Shown one piece after another: positions 53,336 through 63,475 of a DNA stretch of 64,000 nucleotides (its first letter is position 1; each line of letters begins with the position of its first letter). The notes below the pieces were generated by a model, which saw only the letters and a list, made by a program, of their open reading frames with translations, ran no database searches and was not told where the DNA came from. The stretch comes from Sphingomonas glacialis. GTDB lineage: Bacteria; Pseudomonadota; Alphaproteobacteria; Sphingomonadales; Sphingomonadaceae. The translations under genes and the position numbers were made by a program. Where the stretch lies: positions 1,335,979-1,399,978 of the forward strand of contig NZ_RCZC01000002.1 of NCBI RefSeq assembly GCF_006439055.1. Direction: 5' to 3'.

Positions 53336-54477
53336 GCGAAAGCTGCCTTCACGGGTTGAGGCTTGCCGATCGGCATGTCGCCGAGCGGATCGGCGAGGCT
53401 CTCGACCAGATTGGCGAGGTCGCGCACGGCGTCGGGCCGCCCGCACGCGCGCGCACGGCCGGCAGCGTTCTGCAGCGCCTCGGGGTCGAGCCCGAGCTTC
53501 TGCATCTGCTTGGCGAGTTCGACCGGCGTGAAGTGGCGCTGGTCGATCGTCCGCCCGCCGCCCGCCTGCGTCATCTCGCGCGCATTGGCAGTCTGATGGT
53601 CGTCGGTCGCCGACGGCAGTGGGACCAAGATCGCCGGTCGCCCGGCACAGGTCAGTTCGGCGAGCGTCGAAGCACCGGCACGCGCGATCACGAGATGCGC
53701 CCAGGCAAGCTGTTCGGGCATGTCGGGCAGATAGGTGGCAAGGTCAGCGGCAATCGACAGCTCGGCATATTTGGCGCGGCAGGCTTCGATATCCTCGATC
53801 CGCGCCTGGTGGGTGACTTGCAACCGCCGCCGGAAGGCGACGGGCAACATCGAAAGGCCGTCGGGGACGACTTGGCTAAGGACGCTCGCGCCCTGGCTGC
53901 CGCCGGTGACGAGGACGCGGAAGATGCCGTCCTCCTCGAGCAGCGGATAGGGCTTCGAGCGCAAGGCGAGCACCGCGTCGCGCACCGGATTGCCGACGAG
54001 ATGCGTCTTCGCCTGCAGCTTCGGCGCGAGCCGCGCGACTTCGGCGTAGGATGTGGCGATCGCATCGACCTTGCCCGCGACGAGCCGGTTGACGCGGCCG
54101 AGCACGGCATTCTGCTCGTGCACCGCGGTCGGGATACCCTGGTTGAACGCACCGAGCAGCGCCGGCAGCGCGGGGTAACCGCCGAAGCCGATCACCGCAT
54201 CGGGGCGGAAGCTCTTGTACAGCTCGATCGCCATCGCGCGGCCGTTGAGCATCGCGCGCGCCGCCTTCAGGTAACCGATCGGCCCGCCGGTGAGGCGCCC
54301 GGCGGGGAGGATATGCGTCTGGATCCCCTCGAACAGCCCGGGAAAGCGCACGCCGCGCTCATCGCTGACGAGCGCGACATAATGCCCGCGCTGGATCAGC
54401 TCGGCCGCCAGCGCCGCGGCCGGGACCATGTGCCCGCCGGTGCCGCCTGCTGCCAATACGAAATGCTTTGCCGTCAT
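53332..54477 (-). CDS. murG: UDP-GlcNAc-undecaprenyl pyrophosphoryl-MurNAc-pentapeptide GlcNAc transferase
   Basis: 381 residues: [26 protein letters not shown] (N-terminal nucleotide-sugar loop region), [31 protein letters not shown], and the C-terminal [23 protein letters not shown] with the sugar-binding motif. Peripheral inner membrane glycosyltransferase that makes lipid II. Start ATG 54477 overlaps the ftsW stop (54474). Confidence 0.96.
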   Translation of the reverse strand: MTAKHFVLAAGGTGGHMVPAAALAAELIQRGHYVALVSDERGVRFPGLFEGIQTHILPAGRLTGGPIGYLKAARAMLNGRAMAIELYKSFRPDAVIGFGGYPALPALLGAFNQGIPTAVHEQNAVLGRVNRLVAGKVDAIATSYAEVARLAPKLQAKTHLVGNPVRDAVLALRSKPYPLLEEDGIFRVLVTGGSQGASVLSQVVPDGLSMLPVAFRRRLQVTHQARIEDIEACRAKYAELSIAADLATYLPDMPEQLAWAHLVIARAGASTLAELTCAGRPAILVPLPSATDDHQTANAREMTQAGGGRTIDQRHFTPVELAKQMQKLGLDPEALQNAAGRARACGRPDAVRDLANLVESLADPLGDMPIGKPQPVKAAFA

Positions 54478-55697
54478 ATGCCGCTCCGATGCGCGATATA
54501 TTTGGATCGCGTAACGAACGGATTGCGCCGGGTAAACGCCAGCAGCAACCCCATCCCGATCGACAGCGCGACCAAGGACGACCCGCCATAGCTGATGAAG
54601 GGCAGCGTCATGCCCTTCGACGGTGCCAGTCCGGTGTTGACCGCCATCGAAATGAGCGCCTGGACGCCGAACTGCGTCGCGAGACCCGCTGCCGCGAACA
54701 AACGGAATTCATCCTGCTCGTCGAGCAGCTTGACGAATACGCGCACGACGATCGCGAGGAACAGCATCGCGATGATGACGCACGCGATCAGCCCGAATTC
54801 CTCGCCGATCACCGAGAAGATGTAGTCGGTATGCCCCTCGGGCAGCCGAAACTTCATCGCGCCGCCCCCCGGCCCCGTCCCGCGCCAGCCGCCCGCGGTG
54901 ATCGTGTCGTGCGCGGCATTGGTCTGGAAATGGTCGGCCGCGCCGATGCCCTCGGCATCGGGAAACAGGAACGCGTTGATCCGCGCGCGCGCCGTTCCGT
55001 AGAACATATACGCCGCGCCGAGCCCCACCGGCACCGCCGCGATCAGCCCGCCGATCACCTTGGGCGACGTGCCCGAGATCATCAGCAACGCCATCCACAC
55101 CGCGCAGAAAACGACGGTCTGCCCGAAATCGGGTTGGAGCATCAGCAGCAGCGCGACGAGCGCGGTCATCCCGCCGGTGATCGTCACCACTGGGAGCGCC
55201 TCGTCCTGCGCGCGCATCGACAGCACCCAGGCGGCGGTGACGATGAAGAAGGGCTTGAGAAACTCGGACGGCTGGAGCAGCGACACGCCGAGATTGAGCC
55301 AGCGCGTCGCGCCGTTCTTCTGTACGCCGATCACCGGCACCAGCATCAGCAAGACGAGACACGCGACCGTCCCGATCAGTGCCATCCGCCGCGCGACGGG
55401 CACCGGCAACATGGAGACGACGAGCAGCACAGGTAGCGACACGCCAACCCAGGCGAGCTGCCACCACAGATAGAAAAGCGGCGGGACGATATGCTTGCCG
55501 TCCGAATAGCGCGTCGCGGCGGCAGGCGACGCCGCACCGACCGCAACCAGCCCGACCGCGACGAGCAGCAGCGTCAGCAGCAGCAGCATCCGGTCGATGT
55601 CCCAGAACCACATGCCGAGCGCCGAGCGATCACCACGACCGCCGCGATGCTTCATGCCCTTCCACAGTTTGGGCGGCGGGGTCCGCTGCTCGTTCAT
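54474..55697 (-). CDS. ftsW: Peptidoglycan glycosyltransferase FtsW
   Basis: 407 residues from ATG 55697, about ten membrane helices. SEDS signatures: LPPLFYLWWQLAWVGV-like N-terminal helices, NGATRWLNLG, LQPSEFLKPFFIV, GWRGTGPGGGAMKFRLPEGHTDYIFSVIGEEFG, and SYGGSSLVALSIGMGLL. It polymerises glycan strands with FtsI. Start overlaps the murD stop. Confidence 0.96.
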   Translation of the reverse strand: MNEQRTPPPKLWKGMKHRGGRGDRSALGMWFWDIDRMLLLLTLLLVAVGLVAVGAASPAAATRYSDGKHIVPPLFYLWWQLAWVGVSLPVLLVVSMLPVPVARRMALIGTVACLVLLMLVPVIGVQKNGATRWLNLGVSLLQPSEFLKPFFIVTAAWVLSMRAQDEALPVVTITGGMTALVALLLMLQPDFGQTVVFCAVWMALLMISGTSPKVIGGLIAAVPVGLGAAYMFYGTARARINAFLFPDAEGIGAADHFQTNAAHDTITAGGWRGTGPGGGAMKFRLPEGHTDYIFSVIGEEFGLIACVIIAMLFLAIVVRVFVKLLDEQDEFRLFAAAGLATQFGVQALISMAVNTGLAPSKGMTLPFISYGGSSLVALSIGMGLLLAFTRRNPFVTRSKYIAHRSGI

Positions 55698-57109
55698 GCC
55701 AGCGCCTCGACGATGCGGCGGAACTGGTCGCCACGATCTTCGAAATCGCGGAACTGGTCGAACGAGGCGCAGGCCGGCGAGAGCAAGACGGTATCGCCCG
55801 GCTGCGCGTTGGCCGCGGCCTGCGTGACGGCGGTGGCGAGATCGCCGCTCACCGTCACCGGAAGCTTGCCGTCGAGGATCGCGGCGAAGGGCTTGGCAGC
55901 GTCGCCGATCGTATAGGCGTGGACGACATGCCCGAAGGACGGCGCGCAGGCATCGAGATCGTCCGACTTGGCCTTCCCGCCGAGGATCCAGTGGATCCGC
56001 GGGAACGCGGCGAGCGCGGGCGCGGTCGATTCGGGGTTGGTCGCCTTGCTGTCGTTGACGAAGGCCACGCCGTTCCTGACGGCAACACGCTCCATGCGGT
56101 GCGGCAGGCCGGCAAAGCTTTCGAGCCCGCGGTCGATCATCGCCTCGGGCACGCCGAGCGCCTGGGCGACCGCGATCGCGGCGAGCGCGTTCTGCGCATT
56201 GTGCGGGCCCTGGAGACTCGGCCAGCGCGACTGGTCCATGCACACGCCGGGCGCGATCTTGGTGAGATGCTCGCCACGCGCCGACAGGCTTCGCGCGATC
56301 AGCGCGGAGGGGGTGTCGCCGATGCCGATCACCGCAGCGTGCGTCTTGGATTGCATCGCAAACAGCCGGGCCTTGGAGGCGGCATAGCCTTCGAACCCGT
56401 CATAACGGTCGAGATGGTCGGGCGTGAGGTTGAGCAGCACCGCGACATCGCAGTCGAGGCTGAAGGTCAGATCGATCTGATAGCTCGACAGTTCGAGCAC
56501 ATAGACGCCACCCTCTGGGAGAGGGGCCTGTTCGAGGATCGGCAGGCCGATATTGCCGCCCATCAGGCTGGGCACGCCTGCGGTCTGCAGGATGTGGTGG
56601 ACGAGCGCAGTGGTGGTCGACTTGCCGTTGGTGCCGGTTATGCCGACGACCTTGTGCGCGGGGAGGCTGCTGCGCGCCTGTGCGAAAAGTTCGATGTCGC
56701 CAATGATCGGGATGCCTGCGGCGCGCGCCTTGGCGGCGACCGGGTGCCGGTTGAGCGGCACGCCGGGCGAAACGACCAGCGCGTCGAACCCGGCGAGGTC
56801 GATCTCGAGCGGATCGGACAATACCAAATCCTTCCCCGCTTCAGCGGGGGAGGTGGCGAGCGCAGCGAGACGGAGGGGGTTGGGGCTGGGTGCAGCCTCG
56901 AGCGTCGCTCCCCCTCCACCATTCGCTGAATGCTCATGGTCCCCCTCCCCCGGTTCCCGGGGGAGGATTTGGTCGCGCTTCGCCGGATCCGAATCCCACG
57001 CAACGACCCGCGCCCCGCCCGCCAACAACGCGCGCACGGACGCCGCGCCCGAGCGTGCAAGCCCCAGCACAGCGAAGCTCTTGCCGCGCCAGAGGGGCGA
57101 GACGATCAC
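55694..57109 (-). CDS. murD: UDP-N-acetylmuramoylalanine-D-glutamate ligase with an in-frame palindromic insertion
   Basis: 471 residues from GTG 57109, which overlaps the mraY stop. N-terminal [30 protein letters not shown], then residues about 47-97 ([31 protein letters not shown] region) encoded by a family C repeat, then the normal continuation [23 protein letters not shown] motif [20 protein letters not shown] and C-terminal [15 protein letters not shown] follow. The enzyme adds D-Glu. The insert extends the N-terminal Rossmann-like domain by about 50 residues and all essential motifs are intact, so the enzyme is presumably active. Confidence 0.95.
   Translation of the reverse strand: MIVSPLWRGKSFAVLGLARSGAASVRALLAGGARVVAWDSDPAKRDQILPREPGEGDHEHSANGGGGATLEAAPSPNPLRLAALATSPAEAGKDLVLSDPLEIDLAGFDALVVSPGVPLNRHPVAAKARAAGIPIIGDIELFAQARSSLPAHKVVGITGTNGKSTTTALVHHILQTAGVPSLMGGNIGLPILEQAPLPEGGVYVLELSSYQIDLTFSLDCDVAVLLNLTPDHLDRYDGFEGYAASKARLFAMQSKTHAAVIGIGDTPSALIARSLSARGEHLTKIAPGVCMDQSRWPSLQGPHNAQNALAAIAVAQALGVPEAMIDRGLESFAGLPHRMERVAVRNGVAFVNDSKATNPESTAPALAAFPRIHWILGGKAKSDDLDACAPSFGHVVHAYTIGDAAKPFAAILDGKLPVTVSGDLATAVTQAAANAQPGDTVLLSPACASFDQFRDFEDRGDQFRRIVEALA
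56824..56972. repeat. Family C palindromic repeat inside murD
   Basis: Inverted ends CCAAATCC (56824) and GGATTTGG (to 56972), with internal palindromes CCCCGCTTCAGCGGGG and TCCCCCGGTTCCCGGGGGA, and a central GGTGGCGAGCGCAGCGAGACGGAGG segment. The whole is about 149 bp and is translated within murD without a stop codon. The outer arms match the 33205-33242 palindrome. Confidence 0.9.
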
Positions 57110-58176
57110 CGGAGTTTCAACGTCGAGAGCCCCGCCAGCGCGAGCACCAGCGCGATGATCCAGAACCGGATCACGACGGTCGGCTCGCTCCAGCCGAGCT
57201 GTTCGAAATGATGGTGGATCGGCGCCATCTTGAATACGCGTTTTCCCGTGCGCTTGTAGAAGAACACCTGGATGATGACCGACATCGCCTCGACGACGAA
57301 CAGCCCGCCGATGATGCCGAGCACGATCTCGTGATGCGCCACGACCGAAATTGCGCCGAGCGCACCGCCGAGCGCAAGGCTCCCGGTATCGCCCATGAAG
57401 ACCGCCGCGGGCGGCGCGTTGAACCACAAGAAGGCCAGCCCCGCCCCGACGATCGCGCCGCAGAAGATCGCGAGATCGCCGGCATGTGGCACGTGCGGAA
57501 TGCCGAGATAATGCGCGAAATCGGCGCGCCCGACGAGGTAGACAATCGCCATGAACGCAACGCTGGCGATGATCACCGGCATCGTCGCGAGGCCATCGAG
57601 CCCGTCGGTGAGGTTCACCGCATTGCCGAACGCCACGATCGTGAACGCCGCGAACACGACGTAGAAATAGCCGAGGTCGATCACGGATCCGGTGTAGAAC
57701 GGCAAATACAGGTGCGTGCCGTTCTGGTGGACGATCAGCATCGCCGCGATCCCGGCAATGACGAATTCGCCGATCAGCCGCATTCGGCTCGAGACGCCCG
57801 CGGTGCTCGCCTTGCGGACCTTGTCATAGTCATCAAGGAACCCGATCGCGCCGAACCCGAGCGTCACGAAGGTGCACGCCCAGACATACGGGCTCGACAG
57901 ATCCATCCACAACAGGATCGAGGCGACCATCGAGGTCAGGATCATCAGCCCGCCCATCGTCGGCGTGCCGCGTTTGGCGAGATGCGATTGCGGGCCATCC
58001 GACCGGATCGGCTGCCCCTTGCCCTGGCGCAGCCGCAGCCAGCCGATGAAACGCGGGCCGATCAGCAGGCCGAGGAACAGCGACGTCGCGACCGCGGCGC
58101 CGGTGCGAAAGCTCTGATAGCGGATCAGGTTGAGCAGCCCGGGGAAGCCCAGATAGTCGGCGATGAAATAGAGCAT
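57106..58176 (-). CDS. mraY: Phospho-N-acetylmuramoyl-pentapeptide transferase
   Basis: 356 residues with ten membrane helices. SKSLFLG-like [33 protein letters not shown] (the TPTMGG motif), [29 protein letters not shown] and [24 protein letters not shown] are all conserved. It makes lipid I. The ATG start overlaps the murF stop by one base. Confidence 0.97.
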   Translation of the reverse strand: MLYFIADYLGFPGLLNLIRYQSFRTGAAVATSLFLGLLIGPRFIGWLRLRQGKGQPIRSDGPQSHLAKRGTPTMGGLMILTSMVASILLWMDLSSPYVWACTFVTLGFGAIGFLDDYDKVRKASTAGVSSRMRLIGEFVIAGIAAMLIVHQNGTHLYLPFYTGSVIDLGYFYVVFAAFTIVAFGNAVNLTDGLDGLATMPVIIASVAFMAIVYLVGRADFAHYLGIPHVPHAGDLAIFCGAIVGAGLAFLWFNAPPAAVFMGDTGSLALGGALGAISVVAHHEIVLGIIGGLFVVEAMSVIIQVFFYKRTGKRVFKMAPIHHHFEQLGWSEPTVVIRFWIIALVLALAGLSTLKLR

Positions 58177-59579
58177 TACAGTGTCCCGCTGCGCAGGGTG
58201 TCCGGTATCCTGCTTCGCAGGTCGGCGACGATTGCCGAAAGCCCCACGCCGTTCGATCCCTTGATGAGTACCGCATCGCCCGGCGCCAGCATCTGGGTCA
58301 GCTTGGCGCGCGCCGCGGCGGCGTCGGCGACATGGACGAAATCGCCCTTCCCCTCAAGCGCGTTCACAAGCGGCGCCATCGCTTCACCGACCAGAATGCC
58401 CGCTTCGACGCCAGCGGCGAGAATTGGTTCGACCAGCGCGGCGTGATAGCCGTCGGAGCGCTCGCCCAATTCCCGCATCTCGCCGAGGACGACGATCTTG
58501 CGGTCGGCGCGCTCCGCGCCGAGCACGGCGAGCGTCGCGCGCATCGACGACGGGTTGGCGTTGTAGCTTTCGTCGATGATCAGCGCATCGCCGTCGCCGA
58601 CGGGCAGCGTGAAGCGTGCCCCGCGCCCAACGAGCCCGCCGAGTTCGGCGAGCGCGAGCCCAGCGGCCGCCAGATCGCCGCCAACCGCATCGACCGCGGC
58701 GAGCACAGCTAGGCTGTTCGACACCCAATGCTGCCCCGGCTGGCTGATCGTGAAGCTCAGCTCGCGCTCGCCCACCACCGCGGTGACGAAGGTCGCGCCA
58801 CTCGCCAGCCGCATCGATTCGATCGCGCGAACGTCGGCGCCCTTGTCGAGACCGAACGTCACGGTCCGCGCGGCGTGCGGCGCGGCGGCGGCGATCAGCC
58901 GGTCGCGGTGCGGGCTGTCATATGGCACGATCGCGACGCCGCCGGGTTCGAGCCCGGCGAAGATCTCGCCCTTGGCGTCGGCGATCGCGGCTTCGTCGCG
59001 GAAGAAGGCGGTGTGCGCCGGGGCGATCGTGGTGACGATCGCGACGTGGGGGCGCACGAGCTGCGTCAGCTGCGCCAGTTCGCCGGCATGGTTCATGCCC
59101 ATTTCGAACACGCCGAAACGCGTCTGCGCGGGCATCCGCGACAGGCTGAGCGGCACGCCGGTATGGTTGTTGTAGCTCTTGACCGAGCGATGGGCCTGCC
59201 CACGCGCACCGCGATCGAGCGCTGCGAAGAGGGCTTCCTTGGTACCGGTCTTGCCGACCGAGCCGGTGACGCCGATGATTTTCGCGTCCGTGCGGGCGCG
59301 GGAGGCTCGGGCGAGCGCGTCGAGCGCTGCCGTGGTGTCGGAGACGAGGACGTGCGGGTGCTCGACCGGGTGCGAGACGATCGCGCCGGCTGCGCCTTGC
59401 GCGAAGGCTTGCGACAGGAAGCGGTGGCCGTCGGTCGCCTCGCCGGTCAGCGCGATGAACAGGTCGCCCGGGCCGACTTCGCGTGAGTCGAAGGTGACGC
59501 CGGTGGTGGTAAAGGGTGTCGATGCCGTGCCGCCGGTGGCGACGGCGATGTCGGCGGAGGTCCAGAGGCTCGCGCTCAC
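58176..59579 (-). CDS. murF: UDP-N-acetylmuramoyl-tripeptide-D-alanyl-D-alanine ligase
   Basis: 467 residues from GTG 59579 ([17 protein letters not shown]). N-terminal [31 protein letters not shown] motif [20 protein letters not shown], and C-terminal [20 protein letters not shown]. It adds D-Ala-D-Ala. The ribosome site (AGGGGAG just upstream of GTG) lies inside the family B repeat that fills the murE-murF gap. The frame remains open upstream into murE; no plausible earlier start matches the family. Confidence 0.95.
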   Translation of the reverse strand: MSASLWTSADIAVATGGTASTPFTTTGVTFDSREVGPGDLFIALTGEATDGHRFLSQAFAQGAAGAIVSHPVEHPHVLVSDTTAALDALARASRARTDAKIIGVTGSVGKTGTKEALFAALDRGARGQAHRSVKSYNNHTGVPLSLSRMPAQTRFGVFEMGMNHAGELAQLTQLVRPHVAIVTTIAPAHTAFFRDEAAIADAKGEIFAGLEPGGVAIVPYDSPHRDRLIAAAAPHAARTVTFGLDKGADVRAIESMRLASGATFVTAVVGERELSFTISQPGQHWVSNSLAVLAAVDAVGGDLAAAGLALAELGGLVGRGARFTLPVGDGDALIIDESYNANPSSMRATLAVLGAERADRKIVVLGEMRELGERSDGYHAALVEPILAAGVEAGILVGEAMAPLVNALEGKGDFVHVADAAAARAKLTQMLAPGDAVLIKGSNGVGLSAIVADLRSRIPDTLRSGTL

Positions 59580-59582
59580 GAC

Positions 59583-59689
59583 TCCCCTCCCGCTTGCGAG
59601 AGGGGCTGGGGGAGGGAAGTCCCGAACATGGAGATCGCGCCGCTTGAGGCACACCCCTCCCCTAACCCCTCCCGCAAGCGGGAGGGGGA
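59583..59689. repeat. Family B palindromic repeat, 107 bp, between murE and murF
   Basis: Palindromes TCCCCTCCCGCTTGCGAGAGGGG (left) and CCCCTCCCGCAAGCGGGAGGGG (right) in inverted orientation, 107 bp like the murB copy, with a different centre. It occupies most of the 136-base spacer and supplies the murF ribosome site. Confidence 0.92.
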
Positions 59690-59715
59690 TAAGAAGCAGG
59701 AGAAGCGGGAGTAAA

Positions 59716-61131
59716 TCACGCCGCCATCTCGCGCGCGACGCTGACATCGTCGAACGGCAGCACCAGATCGCCGACGATCTGCCCCTGCTCATGCCCCTTG
59801 CCCGCGATCATCACGATATCCTGTGCCCCCGCCGCCGCGATCGCCGCGCTGATCGCCTCGCGCCGCGATCCGATCTCGGTCGCGCCGGGCGCGCCTTCGA
59901 GCACCATCGCGCGGATCACCGCGGGATCTTCCGAGCGCGGATTGTCGTCGGTCACGATCACCTGGTCGGCCATCGCCGCCGCTATCGCACCCATCGCCGC
60001 GCGCTTGCCCTGGTCGCGGTCGCCGCCCGCACCGATCACGACGATCAGCCTGCCCGCGGCATGCGGTTTGAGCGCCGAGATCGCCGCCTCGAGCGCATCG
60101 GGGGTATGCGCATAATCGACATAGACCGGCGCACCGCTGCGCGCGATCACCGCGCGCTCGAGCCGCCCGCGCACCGGCTGCAGCCGCGACAGCGCCGCCA
60201 GCGTCGTCGCGACATCGCCGCCCGCCGCGATCACCAGCCCGGCCGAGACCAGCGCATTGGCCGCCTGATACGCGCCGATCAGCGGCAGATTGATCGTGTA
60301 GGTCTTGCCCTCGGCTTCTATCTCGAGCCCCTGCCCGAGCAACGTCGGCACGCGCCCGACAAGCTTGAGCGTCTCGCCCTGCGTCCCGACCGAGATCACC
60401 CGGATGCCGCGCGACCGCGCGACCTCGGCGACACGCGCCGCCATCGGATCGTCGGCCCACACCACCGCGACGCCATCCTCGACCAGCACCTCGGAGAACA
60501 GCCGCAGCTTGGCCTCGAGATACGCCTCCATCGTGCCGTGATAGTCGAGATGATCGCGGCTGAGATTGGTAAACGCCGCTGCCGAGACGCGCAGGCCCTC
60601 GGTCCGATATTGCGACAGGCCATGGCTCGACGCCTCGAACGCGACGTGGCTCACGCCTTCGCGCGCGAGCCCCGCAACGTTCGACAGGAAGGTAACGACG
60701 TCGGGCGTGGTAAGCCCGGTCGAAACGCGATCATCGGCGGTGGTGACGCCGAGCGTCCCGATCGATGCGGCATGGAACCCCGCCATCCGCCAGATCTGCC
60801 GCACCATCTCGACCGTCGAGGTCTTGCCGTTGGTCCCCGTCACCGCGACCGCAGTCGCCGGGAACGGCGCGAAGAAACGCGCCGCCAGCTCGGCGAATTT
60901 CCGCCGCGGTTCGGCGTCGGCGATGTGTACGGCGCCCGTGACGCTTGCCTCGGGCCGGGCCACCACGGCGATCGCGCCACCGGCAACCGCCGCGGGCACG
61001 AAATCCTCGCCATTGACGACCGCACCCTGAAACGCGCCGAACACGACGCCTGGCGCAACCTTGCGATGGTCGATCGCAAAGCCGGTGATCGTCACGTCGG
61101 GCGCGCCGGGAACCAGCGCAGACAGCTTCAC
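59716..61131 (-). CDS. murE: UDP-N-acetylmuramoyl-alanyl-D-glutamate-2,6-diaminopimelate ligase
   Basis: 471 residues. VAVTGTNGKTSTVEMVRQIWRMAG (ATP), ASSHGLSQYRTEGL, NLSRDHLDYHGTMEAYLEAKLRLF and VTDDNPRSEDPAVI, whose DNPR motif is the signature for meso-diaminopimelate rather than lysine. It adds mDAP to UDP-MurNAc-dipeptide. The ATG start overlaps the ftsI stop by four bases. Confidence 0.97.
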   Translation of the reverse strand: MKLSALVPGAPDVTITGFAIDHRKVAPGVVFGAFQGAVVNGEDFVPAAVAGGAIAVVARPEASVTGAVHIADAEPRRKFAELAARFFAPFPATAVAVTGTNGKTSTVEMVRQIWRMAGFHAASIGTLGVTTADDRVSTGLTTPDVVTFLSNVAGLAREGVSHVAFEASSHGLSQYRTEGLRVSAAAFTNLSRDHLDYHGTMEAYLEAKLRLFSEVLVEDGVAVVWADDPMAARVAEVARSRGIRVISVGTQGETLKLVGRVPTLLGQGLEIEAEGKTYTINLPLIGAYQAANALVSAGLVIAAGGDVATTLAALSRLQPVRGRLERAVIARSGAPVYVDYAHTPDALEAAISALKPHAAGRLIVVIGAGGDRDQGKRAAMGAIAAAMADQVIVTDDNPRSEDPAVIRAMVLEGAPGATEIGSRREAISAAIAAAGAQDIVMIAGKGHEQGQIVGDLVLPFDDVSVAREMAA

Positions 61132-62867
61132 TGTTCCTCCCCGCCGGTCGGCGGCGTGGCGCCTGCGACGAGGCTCAGCATCGGCCGCAGATCGGCGAGA
61201 TTCACCTCGCGCCGCGTATCAGGCATCACGCCCAGGATCGCCCCCGTGCGCGCGATCACGCGCCCGACGACGGGCGCCGCGTTCCACGCCGCGGTCTTCC
61301 AGCCGCCGGTTTCCTTCGTCCCCTGCGGCGAATCGAGCATCGCCAGCACGACGTAGCGCGGCGCATCCATCGGGAAGGCAGCGACGAAAGTCGCGACGTT
61401 GCGATGATGGTCATAGCCGCCGTTCGACGCCGCCTCGGCCGTCCCGGTCTTGCCGCCGACGCGATAGCCCGGCGCGTCGCCCTTGCGGCCGGTGCCGTAG
61501 AGGCAGACGAGGCGAAGCAGTTGGCGCATCCGCGCGCTGGTCTGCTCGCTGAGCACGCGCCGCCCCGCCGCCGCCTGCCCCGGCGCCACCTTGAGCAGCG
61601 TCGTCGGCCGCCAGATGCCGCCATTGACCATCGTCGCATAGGCATTGGCGAGGTGCAGCGGCGTCACCGCGATGCCGTGGCCGTACGCCGTCGTCATCAC
61701 CGTGGTGCGGCCCCAATAGCGCGGCCAGATCGGCCCGGCGCGCTCGCGCAGCTCGATCGAGGGCCGCTCGCCAAAGCCCATCGCGGTGAACATCGCCGAA
61801 AGCTTGTCCTTCCCGATCTCGTCGGCGATCCGCGCAGTCGCGACGTTCGACGAATAGATCAGTGTCTCGGGGATGTTGAGCCAGCGCTTGGGGTCGCCGC
61901 GCTCGTCATGGATCGTATAGCTGCCGACCTTGAGCGGCGCGGTCGCATCGAAGCGGCGCGCCATCGAGGTGATCGTGCCGGTCTGGATCGCGGTCGCCAT
62001 CGTGATCGGCTTGAAGGTCGAGCCGAGCTCGTAGACCGACTGCGTGACGTTGTTGCGCAGCGCGTCGCTGCTCGTGCCGGTCAGCTTGTTGGGATTGTAC
62101 ACCGGCAGCGATGCCATCGCGATGACCTCGCCGGTCCGGACGTCGAGCACGAGGCCAGTCGCCGCGCGCGCCTGGAACATCACCATCGCGCGGCTGAGTT
62201 CGCTCTCCATCGCGCCCTGCACGCGCGCATCGACCGACAGCGCGATCGCGTCGCCGCGCCGCGTCGGGTCGGTCAGGCGCTGCTCGAAGGCGCGCTCGAC
62301 GCCGGCGCGGCCGAGGATCTTGGGATCGGTCCCGGTCGGCCCGATATACCCGAGCACGTGCGCCGCCATCGTCGATTGCGGATACAGCCGCTCGGGCTCG
62401 CGTGCGAAGACGATGCCGGGCTCGCCGAGCGCGTGGATCTGGTTCACCATCGCGGGCGAGGCGTGCTTGTCGAGATAGGTGAACTTGGCCTTCATCGTCA
62501 GCCGGTCGAGATACCAGGCCGAATCATGCTCGGGCATCAGCCCGGCGAGCCGGCCCGCCAGTTCCTGCCGATCGCCGAGCACGTCGCCCGGCCGCACGCC
62601 GATCGTCCACGCCTCGATCGTGCGCGCGAGCGGCTGGCCGTTGCGGTCGAGAATGTCGCCGCGCACCACCGGATTGATCGCGAGCGTCGCCGCGCCCGCC
62701 GGGCCACCAAACAGCCCGAGCAACGCGATCCGCCCGATCACCAGCAGGAAGCCCGCCGCGATCAGCAGCATCAGCATCATCAGCCGCACATGCGCCACCG
62801 CGACCAGCGCATGGCGCTGATCGTTCGACCGGCGTGCCGGGACCGGACGTGCGACCAAAGTGCTCAT
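61128..62867 (-). CDS. ftsI: Peptidoglycan transpeptidase FtsI (penicillin-binding protein 3)
   Basis: 579 residues: one membrane helix (about 28-52, VRLMMLMLLIAAGFLLVIGRIALL), pedestal domain, and transpeptidase domain with SxxK GSTFKPIT, SxN YSSNVATA and KTG VGGKTGTAEA. It crosslinks septal peptidoglycan with FtsW. Start ATG 62867 overlaps the ftsL stop by four bases. Confidence 0.96.
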   Translation of the reverse strand: MSTLVARPVPARRSNDQRHALVAVAHVRLMMLMLLIAAGFLLVIGRIALLGLFGGPAGAATLAINPVVRGDILDRNGQPLARTIEAWTIGVRPGDVLGDRQELAGRLAGLMPEHDSAWYLDRLTMKAKFTYLDKHASPAMVNQIHALGEPGIVFAREPERLYPQSTMAAHVLGYIGPTGTDPKILGRAGVERAFEQRLTDPTRRGDAIALSVDARVQGAMESELSRAMVMFQARAATGLVLDVRTGEVIAMASLPVYNPNKLTGTSSDALRNNVTQSVYELGSTFKPITMATAIQTGTITSMARRFDATAPLKVGSYTIHDERGDPKRWLNIPETLIYSSNVATARIADEIGKDKLSAMFTAMGFGERPSIELRERAGPIWPRYWGRTTVMTTAYGHGIAVTPLHLANAYATMVNGGIWRPTTLLKVAPGQAAAGRRVLSEQTSARMRQLLRLVCLYGTGRKGDAPGYRVGGKTGTAEAASNGGYDHHRNVATFVAAFPMDAPRYVVLAMLDSPQGTKETGGWKTAAWNAAPVVGRVIARTGAILGVMPDTRREVNLADLRPMLSLVAGATPPTGGEEQ

Positions 62868-63475
62868 CGCGTTCCCTGTTTTTCGGCGCGCGCGCTGCTG
62901 CGCAGGTCACCGATCACGCTGTCGTCGAGCAAGGCGCGATCGAGCAGGGCGACCGCGGCGCGTGGCCGCTCGCGGCTGACCGACGCCATCGCGGTGCGGG
63001 CGGGTGCGGCGACGGGGCGCGTGGTAGGCGCCGGCGCGGTGCGTGGAGCGGGCGCTGCGGTGCGCGGCGCGCTCGGCGCGGGGGCGGTCGCAACTGCGGG
63101 CTGGATCACCGGCTGCTGGCTGGTCGTCGCGGTCAACGGCGCGGCGGGAACGAACGATGCCATCTGCGGGACCGTGCCACGCTGCGTCGGCTCGATCGAG
63201 GCCAAAGCCGTCTCGTCGGCGACGAACTGGTCCGCCGCCGGGGCGACCAGACCCAAGGTCTCGGCATTCCATTTGTCGAGCTGGGCGAGATTGGCGCGCG
63301 TGTCGAACTCGGTTTCGAGCGCACGGATGTCGCGCTTGGCGCGCAGGATCTCGGCGGCGGTCCGGTCGAGCTTCTTGCGCTCGGCCGCGACCTGGAGCGG
63401 CACCAGCAGGAAGCCGAGCGCCACCGCGACGCCGGCGAGGAACCAACCGAGACTCTTGCCCGCAAGACCAAGCAT
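62864..63475 (-). CDS. ftsL: FtsL-like cell division protein
   Basis: 203 residues from ATG 63475, which shares one base with the rsmH stop. A membrane helix (about 7-28, SLGWFLAGVAVALGFLLVPLQV) is followed by a coiled coil (about 30-75, ERKKLDRTAAEILRAKRDIRALETEFDTRANLAQLDKW), then a Pro/Ala/Thr-rich tail. Position, helix plus coiled coil, and gene order identify it as the FtsL partner of FtsQ/FtsB, although it is longer than most because of the low-complexity tail. Confidence 0.8.
   Translation of the reverse strand: MLGLAGKSLGWFLAGVAVALGFLLVPLQVAAERKKLDRTAAEILRAKRDIRALETEFDTRANLAQLDKWNAETLGLVAPAADQFVADETALASIEPTQRGTVPQMASFVPAAPLTATTSQQPVIQPAVATAPAPSAPRTAAPAPRTAPAPTTRPVAAPARTAMASVSRERPRAAVALLDRALLDDSVIGDLRSSARAEKQGTR

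Noticed and set aside
57110..57427. Extended murD start at 57427
   Set aside because: The extension is antisense/out-of-frame to mraY on the same strand, lacks MurD features, and GTG 57109 overlaps the mraY stop as in other tight junctions.
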